From contig DYTA01000062.1 in assembly GCA_020726205.1 (NCBI GenBank), forward strand, positions 1 to 6,758: a DNA stretch of 6,758 nucleotides, read 5' to 3'. Shown in pieces: positions 1 to 6,758 of the stretch. The notes under the pieces were generated by a model. The model saw only the letters and a program-made list of their open reading frames with translations, had not been told where the DNA came from and made no database searches. The translations under genes and the position numbers were made by a program. Each line of letters opens with the position of its first letter. The first letter of the stretch is position 1. This DNA is from Nitrosospira multiformis (GTDB lineage: Bacteria > Pseudomonadota > Gammaproteobacteria > Burkholderiales > UBA11063).

Positions 1-31
1 AAATAATTTGATATTTTACTCTAAATTATTT

Positions 32-42
32 TGCGTTTCGCA
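32..42. other. Small hairpin in the gene-free left edge, role unclear
   Basis: TGCG and CGCA flank a three-base TTT spacer, about 30 bases beyond the coaX stop. On the coaX transcript the hairpin is followed by AAAATAATTT rather than a T-run, so it does not qualify as an intrinsic terminator. The rest of positions 1-69 shows no gene on either strand. A second inverted repeat (1-9 with 23-31) is purely A/T. Confidence 0.2.
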
Positions 43-69
43 TTTGAATTCGGGTCCTTTTAATATATT

Positions 70-843
70 TTAACTATTTAATTTAACTACTTCTCGTAGC
101 CCTAACAACAATAAATCTGGCACAATTTCATCAAATACTTGAGACGTATTTAATAATGGTGCAAATCCTCCTGTACCGATAACAATTAGTTCATCCCGTT
201 TAATTTGATATGATTTGGTCACTTGTTCAATTAGTTCTTTGACTGCACCTATTTGACTATAATATAAACCAGATTGAATCGCATTTCTTGTATCTCTAGA
301 AATAGGTTGTAACGGTGCAGAACTATTTACTGTAAATAATTTTGCCGTATTATTTTGTAAGCTCTCCATCATCAATCTAATACCAGGTAAAACTGCCCCA
401 CCAATAAATTCAGCTTGTGGCGTAATATAAATCACAGTAGTTGCAGTCCCAAAATCATAAATTAATAAATGTTTATTTGGATATTTGGTAATTCCTCCGA
501 CCGCACCAGCAATCAAATCTGCACCAATTTCACTAGAGTTATTTGATGAAATTTTAATCCCAGTTTTTATTCCTGGTTGTAAGAATAATGGTTGTAGGTT
601 AAAATACTTCAAAAATGCAGCAGTAACACTATAATCAACAGAAGGCACAACTGAGGCAATTGCAACTTTTGTAATAAGTTTTGGATCAATCTGATTTTCT
701 CGTAATACCTGTAATAAAAACATCGCAAACTGATCTGATGAACCAACATGGCTTGTATTATGCCGAAACTGAATTTTTAACTCATCAGCATCAAAAACAC
801 CACAATGAATTTGTGAGTTTCCAATATCTACGCATAAGTACAT
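70..843 (-). CDS. coaX: Type III pantothenate kinase (CoaX)
   Basis: This is a cytoplasmic kinase that phosphorylates pantothenate to 4'-phosphopantothenate, the first step of coenzyme A synthesis. Type III enzymes belong to the ASKHA fold, usually need a monovalent cation and are not feedback-inhibited by CoA. The 257 residues match the family's usual length. Visible motifs are the N-terminal phosphate loop DIGNS (6-10), IGAD (106-109) with Asp109 as the expected catalytic base, DFGTATT (130-136), GGAVLPG (148-154) and the nucleotide-contacting GTGG (223-226). The start is set by the family-typical position of DIGN and by AAGGAG eight bases upstream. That site overlaps the stop codon of the preceding acetyltransferase gene, so translation is probably coupled. 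One oddity is that the family G-x-D-R motif reads GADL here, with Leu110 where Arg is expected. It is a standalone CoaX, not the BirA-CoaX fusion known from Neisseria. The family call is very secure. Confidence 0.96.
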   Translation of the reverse strand: MYLCVDIGNSQIHCGVFDADELKIQFRHNTSHVGSSDQFAMFLLQVLRENQIDPKLITKVAIASVVPSVDYSVTAAFLKYFNLQPLFLQPGIKTGIKISSNNSSEIGADLIAGAVGGITKYPNKHLLIYDFGTATTVIYITPQAEFIGGAVLPGIRLMMESLQNNTAKLFTVNSSAPLQPISRDTRNAIQSGLYYSQIGAVKELIEQVTKSYQIKRDELIVIGTGGFAPLLNTSQVFDEIVPDLLLLGLREVVKLNS

Positions 844-851
844 CTTAATTA

Positions 852-857
852 CTCCTT
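852..857 (-). promoter_or_regulatory. Shine-Dalgarno of coaX, overlapping upstream stop
   Basis: The minus strand reads TTAAGGAGTAA, with AAGGAG eight bases before the coaX ATG. The first two bases of AAGGAG are the last two of the TAA stop of the acetyltransferase gene. A ribosome terminating there sits on the coaX ribosome binding site, which favours coupled translation or reinitiation. Confidence 0.85.
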
Positions 858-1301
858 AATTTAACTCTTTTATAAAAAATTTCGTCGTACCAATTCTATA
901 ACCATTATTTAAATAAAATCGATGTGCACCACTTACCTGACGGTGTAAACCACTTGTAAGCTGAATTTTAACACACCCATGCTCTTGTGAGTAATTTTCT
1001 AAATATGACAGTAAGATACTACCAATTTGTTGATTTCTAAAACGTTCATCAATAACAAATGAAACAAGCTGCGAAAAATTAGCATATTTAGTCAAATAAT
1101 GGCAAATAATCAATCCAGCACATCCAATAACCTCACCGTATAGTTCAACTATAAATACATGATGATTTGGAGTCTGCAAATATCTCGTCAAAATTGCATC
1201 CATCTCATCACTAGATATTGAGTGCCCTAATTGATTTATCAGCTTATTTAATCCAGCTAGATCATCTCTTGTTGCTTCACGAATAACAACTTCTTTTACC
1301 A

Positions 1302-1302
<1 letters not shown>
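856..1302 (-). CDS. GNAT-family N-acetyltransferase, substrate unknown
   Basis: This is a predicted cytoplasmic acetyl-CoA-dependent N-acetyltransferase of 148 residues, a normal single-domain GNAT length. It opens with IREATRDDLAGL (7-18), the usual beta1-alpha1 start of the fold. A hydrophobic strand follows (VIGCAGLIIC, 58-67), then the VSFVIDERFR segment (80-89) that leads into motif A, and AHRFYLNNGY (126-135), the typical C-terminal motif B. Motif A should read R/Q-x-x-G-x-G/A, but here it is RNQQIG (89-94), with Gln92 at the first glycine position, so the pyrophosphate loop is slightly off consensus. The ATG shares one base with the ligA stop (TAATG) and is preceded by AAGGAG at eight bases, so it is co-translated with ligA. 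The substrate cannot be inferred. The SGLHR (117-121) plus AHRFY pattern is common in uncharacterised bacterial GNATs. Family is certain, function open. Confidence 0.9.
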
Positions 1303-3395
<2,093 letters not shown>

Positions 3396-3430
3396 TTATT
3401 CCAAACAAAAGTTACATAGTAAAACTAAAC

Positions 3431-3462
3431 AATAAAATAAAAACCTCACCAAATGATGAGGT
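3431..3462 (-). terminator. Intrinsic terminator after zipA, before ligA
   Basis: On the minus strand, 3462 to 3443 folds into an eight-pair stem with loop ATTT: ACCTCA pairs with TGAGGT, extended inward by a T-G wobble and a C-G pair. It is followed directly by TTTTTATTTTATT (3443-3431). The hairpin begins seven bases after the zipA stop codon. This is the textbook shape of a Rho-independent terminator for the darP-zipA unit. It implies that ligA is transcribed from its own promoter in the roughly 45 AT-rich bases that remain before its ATG, or by read-through. I could not pick a convincing -35/-10 pair there. The plus strand has no T-run after the hairpin, so the signal is directional. Confidence 0.85.
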
Positions 3463-3469
3463 CATAAAA

Positions 3470-4618
3470 TTACGGCAATACTCGCTGAATTAATTCAGAA
3501 CCTAATACAACGCCCTTACGTTGACAGGTGCTAACATAATTTTTAATATGTTTATCTAACATAGTAAACTCTTTATCTGTCATTATCATACGATTACTAG
3601 TTAATAAACGAGATTCAAAATACTGCATATAATTTTCAGCAAAATCAAATATTTTGTCTAAAGATGCATGAGGATCTTTCTGATGATGTAACTTAGAAAT
3701 AATCATCAACACACGATAATCACTATCTTGTTTTAATGCCTTATCTTGCTCATCTCTAATCTCAAAAACACTATAACCATCATCTTTATAACTGTAAATA
3801 CCATTCCAATTACTTAAACCACTACTAGTAAAAAATTTATCTAGTTGCCGTGAATTAACAGGATCTTTATTCACAATAAATAGCTCCAACTCAGCTTTAA
3901 CGTCAGGTAAGTGTTTTAATTGTTGTTGAATTTTGCGAATTTCTAATTCTAAATCATTGTGTCGAATAAAACCATTATGTTTTTGAACAAAATTATTAAG
4001 TTCATTATAAACATTAGTTAATTGCAAAGAAGATAAAACTCCTCCTACATCAACAATATTAATAATTAACTTAATTCCATCAGCTTGATATTTTTTACCG
4101 CTTTCGAATAATAGCCAACCAGAATTTTTTTCCAAAATAAAATAACTAGAGGTCTTATTTATGTACTGTGTTACTTCTGGCAAAAATTTCAATTTGATGC
4201 TTTTCGGGAAATAAATATCAATCACGTAATCAAAATTTTGACTAACTTTACTCTGAAATGGAAATTTAATATTATCAAATGCAGCAAATCTTACATCCTC
4301 AACAACATTACTACCCTGTGGCAATAGCTCATCACCAGATAAAGGCATAGGTAAATTATCCAGAAAATCTATCTTATCTGCTCTTTCATCAGAAACAAAT
4401 TCGACGCTACGCTCAGATTTTTCAAAACTATTAGGTAAAGCAGAATCTTGATTTTCAAAAACTACTCCATTATTTTTTTGTAAGGCATCATCAATGGATT
4501 GATTGAAGTTATTTTCCACAATTTTTTTAAATTTTTTTTCTTGATATAAATAAAAACCAATAATTGAAACAACTAAAATAGTGATAATACAAATTACTAT
4601 TAATTGGATTTGATTCAT
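3470..4618 (-). CDS. zipA: ZipA-like cell division protein (membrane-anchored FtsZ-binding type)
   Basis: This is a probable divisome protein that tethers FtsZ filaments to the inner membrane. Residues 4-24 form one hydrophobic transmembrane segment at the N terminus, followed by a basic stretch (KKFKK, 28-32). A polar, acidic linker rich in Asn, Asp, Glu and Gln runs to about 110; it lacks the Pro/Gln-rich character of the E. coli linker. Two globular lobes follow, about 118-237 and 241-382. The second resembles the ZipA C-terminal domain: the segment RLLTSNRMIMTDKEF (337-351) corresponds to the conserved 'D-x-R-x-x-M-T' region, and the protein ends GSELIQRVLP. The two-lobed form and this ending recall the ZipA-like proteins encoded beside ligA in betaproteobacteria. 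The ATG overlaps the darP stop as ATGA and has GAGGAG eight bases upstream. Oddities are A8 and A7 runs in codons 27-33. Sequence conservation is low, so the call rests on topology, C-terminal similarity and ligA linkage. Confidence 0.75.
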   Translation of the reverse strand: MNQIQLIVICIITILVVSIIGFYLYQEKKFKKIVENNFNQSIDDALQKNNGVVFENQDSALPNSFEKSERSVEFVSDERADKIDFLDNLPMPLSGDELLPQGSNVVEDVRFAAFDNIKFPFQSKVSQNFDYVIDIYFPKSIKLKFLPEVTQYINKTSSYFILEKNSGWLLFESGKKYQADGIKLIINIVDVGGVLSSLQLTNVYNELNNFVQKHNGFIRHNDLELEIRKIQQQLKHLPDVKAELELFIVNKDPVNSRQLDKFFTSSGLSNWNGIYSYKDDGYSVFEIRDEQDKALKQDSDYRVLMIISKLHHQKDPHASLDKIFDFAENYMQYFESRLLTSNRMIMTDKEFTMLDKHIKNYVSTCQRKGVVLGSELIQRVLP

Positions 4619-5130
4619 TTATTATGCTCCTCAATAACGATTTTAATAAAACGAAATAATTTTGTAAAATTTCGATTTACCTGTAACTCTCGTTCTTTAC
4701 GTACAGCTCTAATTAGCGATCGCAACTCACCTATATCAAAATCACTATAATTTTCAATAAATTGATTTAATGAGCTATCACTATCCAAAAGCTGATCTCG
4801 CCATTTTTCAGCTAAATGTAAAATTTGTGTCGATTTAATCGAATCACCATTCAGATAATTTAGCTGTTGGCGAATATTTTCTGCATCTACATTACGCATC
4901 AATTTACCAATATATTGATTTTGACGACGCACTGCACCATTTGCAGTTAAGCGTTGTGCCTCCTTGATAGCTTCGCGCAAGTTTTCAGGTAAATCTAATT
5001 TTTTTATTTTTTCTTTAGATAGTTTAGTTAATTCAATACCTAAATACTGAAGCTCTTCTACTTGCTCTTTACGCTTGGTTCTGCTAGGAAGAGAGCTATC
5101 TTCCATATCATGCTCTAAATTTGTATTCAT
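4615..5130 (-). CDS. darP: Ribosome-associated 50S assembly factor DarP (YjgA family)
   Basis: DarP (formerly YjgA) binds late 50S precursors and promotes maturation of the peptidyl-transferase region of 23S rRNA. The 171 residues match the family and are highly charged, with no membrane segment. Conserved blocks are SRTKRKEQVEELQYLG (16-31), LPENLREAIKEAQR (47-60), RRQNQYIGKLMR (68-79), EKWRDQLL (108-115) and ELRSLIRAVRKE (135-146). These are characteristic of this all-helical family in Beta- and Gammaproteobacteria. An in-frame TAG 7-9 bases upstream makes this ATG the first available start. The Shine-Dalgarno is weak (AGAG, short spacing), and a candidate promoter lies only some 14 bases upstream. 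It diverges from pmbA, as in E. coli. Unusually, its stop overlaps the zipA start, putting a ribosome assembly factor and a division protein in one coupled unit. Confidence 0.93.
   Translation of the reverse strand: MNTNLEHDMEDSSLPSRTKRKEQVEELQYLGIELTKLSKEKIKKLDLPENLREAIKEAQRLTANGAVRRQNQYIGKLMRNVDAENIRQQLNYLNGDSIKSTQILHLAEKWRDQLLDSDSSLNQFIENYSDFDIGELRSLIRAVRKERELQVNRNFTKLFRFIKIVIEEHNK
4627..4632 (-). promoter_or_regulatory. Shine-Dalgarno of zipA inside darP
   Basis: The minus strand reads GAGGAG eight bases before the zipA ATG, within the last codons of darP. Together with the ATGA overlap at 4615-4618 it indicates efficient, coupled translation of zipA from the darP transcript. Confidence 0.85.
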
Positions 5131-5150
5131 AAATCTCTATTCTAAGTATT

Positions 5151-5180
5151 CGTATAGCCGTTATCTTACTATATTTTCAA
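5151..5180 (-). promoter_or_regulatory. Candidate sigma-70 promoter for darP-zipA
   Basis: On the minus strand, TTGAAA (5180-5175, five of six to TTGACA) is followed after 18 bases by TATACG (5156-5151, four of six to TATAAT). Transcription would start near 5144, leaving a leader of about 14 bases before the darP ATG. In such AT-rich DNA near-consensus hexamers are common, so this is a moderate-confidence call supported mainly by position. Confidence 0.4.
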
Positions 5181-5207
5181 CCTAGATTTAATGTAAAATA
5201 TAGCTCT

Positions 5208-5213
5208 TATACA
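5208..5213 (+). promoter_or_regulatory. Candidate -10 box for pmbA
   Basis: TATACA stands 25 bases before the pmbA ATG and could serve as a -10 element. No good -35 hexamer lies 16-18 bases upstream (GATTTA is the best placed). TAAAAT at 5194-5199 is an alternative -10. Either way the pmbA promoter must lie in this 108-base divergent region, because the upstream gene runs the other way. Confidence 0.25.
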
Positions 5214-5238
5214 ATTATTGGAATAACTGGACAAAATT

Positions 5239-6585
5239 ATGGCACAATTAGATTTTCTATATCCACAAGTAACACTGCAAGAAATTGCATCCGAAATCGT
5301 AACCAAAGCGAAAAAACTTGGCGCAAGTGACATACAAGTCGAATTAAGTGAAAGTATTTCAACAGATGTGGAGATATTAAATCAAGGCATTGAAAATTTT
5401 GAAACAAGCCATGAAAATCAATTACTTATAACTGTATTCAAGGGACATAAAAAAGGAAATATAGGAATTAGTAGCATCAAAGTTGATCACCTTGATTCAA
5501 TAATTCAACAGGCTATTGACATAGCAACTTTCACGGAAGAAGACTCCGCAAATGGAATTCTAGAACAGGATTTAATTGCGCCAAAATATAATTTTGATCT
5601 AGAATTATTTAACCCATATTCAATCAATAATATTGACTTAATTAGCCAAGCAAAAGATTTAGAAAATATTTCCCTTAACAATAAATATATTAAATCATCA
5701 GACGGTGCCTCAATTAGCTTAACAAAATATAATTTTATTACAGCTAGCAGTAATGGATTATCTCATGGATATCAAACTACACGTTACTCAAAATACATCA
5801 GCCTAATCGGTGAAAATGAGCATGGTATGCAAACTGATTATTGGTACAGTTCAACTAGAAAATTTACAGATCTTTTAGACAATCAAGTTTTAGCTAATAT
5901 AGCAACTCAAAAAATTATTCGTCGACTAAATAAGGGAAGTTATAATTCAGGAAAACCTGCAATAATTTTTGAAAGTTCAATAGCTAAATCTATAATCGGA
6001 AGCCTAATGGGTGCATTAAGTGGTGGTAATTTATATCGTCGCTTAAGTTTTTTAAATGATAGTATCAATACTAAAATTATGCCTGAATGGATATCTATTA
6101 CAGAAGATCCATTTATTAAACAAGGTCTCGCTAGTTGTTATTTTGACAATGAAGGTAGTCAAGTTTCAAAACGACACATAATAAAAGATGGAATAGTAAA
6201 TGGATATTTACTATCAAGCTACTCGGCTCGTAAAATGGGGCTTAAATCAACAGGAAATGCTGGTGGTAACCATAATCTACAAATCACCAGTAATTTTTCT
6301 GGTAATTTACCTTCTCTTGCTAGTCAAATGAAAGATGGAATTATTATTATAGAAACAATTGGCAATGGACTCAATATGGTTACTGGTGATTATTCTGTAG
6401 GAGCATCAGGGCTAGTCGTCATAAATGGCATAATTAGCCACTTTGTAGACAATTTAACGATATCTGGAAATATGAAAGATATTTATCAAAATATTCTAGC
6501 TATTGGTGATGACTGTGAATTTGGTTCTGTTATGTGTGGTTCAATGTTAATTGCTCAAAATGTGATCCAAATTACAGCTAAATAG
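5239..6585 (+). CDS. pmbA: PmbA/TldE, metalloprotease TldD/E subunit
   Basis: This is the TldE-type partner of the TldD/TldE zinc protease, a cytoplasmic complex. In E. coli it trims the leader from microcin B17 and degrades the antitoxin CcdA. The protein has 448 residues, the usual PmbA length, and no signal peptide. Family blocks visible are an N-terminal domain (about 10-120), DYWYSSTR (200-207), MGALSGGNLYRRLSF (257-271), FDNEG (302-306), YSARKMGLKSTGNAGGNHN (328-346), NMVTGDYSVGASG (379-391), NLTISGNMKDIYQNILAIG (405-423) and CGS (433-435). The HExxxH-type zinc motif that marks the catalytic TldD subunit is absent, as expected for TldE. The NAGGNHN form resembles betaproteobacterial homologues more than the HAGGIHN of E. 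coli. An in-frame TAA upstream (5224-5226) makes this the first ATG; the only ribosome binding hint is GGA seven bases before it. No tldD is present in the window. Confidence 0.95.
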   Translation: MAQLDFLYPQVTLQEIASEIVTKAKKLGASDIQVELSESISTDVEILNQGIENFETSHENQLLITVFKGHKKGNIGISSIKVDHLDSIIQQAIDIATFTEEDSANGILEQDLIAPKYNFDLELFNPYSINNIDLISQAKDLENISLNNKYIKSSDGASISLTKYNFITASSNGLSHGYQTTRYSKYISLIGENEHGMQTDYWYSSTRKFTDLLDNQVLANIATQKIIRRLNKGSYNSGKPAIIFESSIAKSIIGSLMGALSGGNLYRRLSFLNDSINTKIMPEWISITEDPFIKQGLASCYFDNEGSQVSKRHIIKDGIVNGYLLSSYSARKMGLKSTGNAGGNHNLQITSNFSGNLPSLASQMKDGIIIIETIGNGLNMVTGDYSVGASGLVVINGIISHFVDNLTISGNMKDIYQNILAIGDDCEFGSVMCGSMLIAQNVIQITAK

Positions 6586-6639
6586 AAAATATTTCTTCAG
6601 TAACTTTAGTGCATAGCAACAACAGAAGTTAATAATTTT

Positions 6640-6648
6640 TGTTATACT
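6640..6648 (+). promoter_or_regulatory. Extended -10 promoter candidate for the downstream gene
   Basis: TGTTATACT matches the extended -10 form TGnTATAAT with one mismatch. The -35 position at 17 bases reads CAACAG and is poor, but extended -10 promoters tolerate this. Transcription would start near 6655, giving a leader of about 70 bases that contains the AT palindrome and the ribosome binding site of the partial gene. Confidence 0.45.
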
Positions 6649-6660
6649 ACTTGCAAGTCA

Positions 6661-6677
6661 AAATAAATAATTTATTT
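6661..6677 (+). repeat. Perfect AT-only palindrome in the leader of the partial gene
   Basis: AAATAAAT and ATTTATTT flank a single central base, making a perfect eight-base inverted repeat composed only of A and T. It lies just after the predicted transcription start of the partial gene. It could be an operator for a dimeric regulator, or simply a chance product of base composition. A hairpin here would be weak, since a one-base loop is too small and no G-C pairs exist. Confidence 0.4.
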
Positions 6678-6712
6678 GTATTTCAGATAACTTATTAAAT
6701 AATGATAATGTT

Positions 6713-6718
6713 AAGGAG
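6713..6718 (+). promoter_or_regulatory. Shine-Dalgarno of the partial gene
   Basis: AAGGAG ends eight bases before the ATG at 6727. The context TTAAGGAGTAA is identical over 11 bases to the coaX ribosome binding site in this window. It is the main evidence that a real gene begins here. Confidence 0.75.
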
Positions 6719-6726
6719 TAACTGCT

Positions 6727-6758
6727 ATGCATTCGAAAATTGTATCTCACTTCAATGA
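6727..6758 (+). CDS. Start of an unidentified gene, cut by the window edge
   Basis: Only ten full codons are visible, MHSKIVSHFN, followed by GA of an Asp or Glu codon. The reading frame is open to the window edge. A strong AAGGAG at ideal spacing and an extended -10 candidate about 80 bases upstream support a genuine start. The promoter lies beyond the pmbA stop, so this gene probably forms its own transcription unit. The residues are too few to assign a family or to tell a signal peptide from a soluble start. Confidence 0.6.
   Translation, partial: MHSKIVSHFN

Noticed and set aside
1..31. Inverted repeat AAATAATTT / AAATTATTT with a 13-base spacer.
   Set aside because: It is entirely A/T with no G-C pairs, expected by chance in such AT-rich DNA, and is not followed by a clear T-run.
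27..59. AAGGA followed by an ATG on the minus strand after coaX, suggesting a small gene.
   Set aside because: The frame is ATG plus four codons and then TAA, too short to be a supported gene.
4999..5012. T7 and T6 runs in darP (A runs on the coding strand).
   Set aside because: They encode ordinary lysine codons in the EKIKKLD region of a conserved protein. Nothing suggests regulated slippage beyond base composition.
6595..6628. Possible terminator after pmbA: CTTCAGT against ACAGAAG, followed by TTAATAATTTTT.
   Set aside because: The stem has an internal A-A mismatch, a 20-base loop and a seven-base gap before the T-run, so it is not convincing as an intrinsic terminator.

Overview
This is an AT-rich window (roughly one third G+C by eye) of densely packed bacterial chromosome. 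It holds six complete genes, all of recognisable or partly recognisable families, and the first codons of a seventh. There are no phage genes, transposases, CRISPR repeats or RNA genes. The gene set (darP/yjgA, pmbA/tldE, a ZipA-type divisome protein, NAD+-dependent ligase, type III pantothenate kinase) points to the Beta/Gammaproteobacteria. Three details lean toward a low-GC betaproteobacterium, possibly Neisseriales-like: a two-lobed ZipA-like protein ending in GSEL..R, a LigA insertion after domain Ia resembling the one I recall from Neisseria, and the NAGGNHN motif in PmbA. The CoaX is closer to what I recall from Legionella, so the assignment is tentative.

Layout. Positions 1-69 hold no gene. 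On the minus strand, reading right to left from about 5130, there are two transcription units. The first is darP-zipA, joined by an ATGA overlap and closed by a strong intrinsic terminator at 3431-3462. The second is ligA-GNAT-coaX, joined by a TAATG overlap and by a Shine-Dalgarno that shares bases with the upstream stop codon. On the plus strand, pmbA (5239-6585) diverges from darP across a 108-base intergenic region; the darP/pmbA divergent pair is also known from Escherichia coli. After pmbA, positions 6586-6726 carry an extended -10 promoter candidate, a perfect AT palindrome and a strong ribosome binding site. These lead into a gene cut off by the window edge.

How the genes relate. Most are housekeeping: 50S ribosome assembly (darP), division-ring anchoring (zipA-like), DNA replication and repair (ligA), coenzyme A synthesis (coaX) and a TldD/TldE protease subunit (pmbA). 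The GNAT acetyltransferase is the one accessory-looking member and is translationally embedded in the ligA-coaX unit. I see no convincing new defence or mobile system. The points most worth checking are substitutions at normally conserved active-site positions in LigA (Ser for Glu two residues before the catalytic lysine) and CoaX (Leu for Arg in the GxDR motif). The unusual coupling of darP to zipA, with ligA split off by a terminator, is also worth a look.
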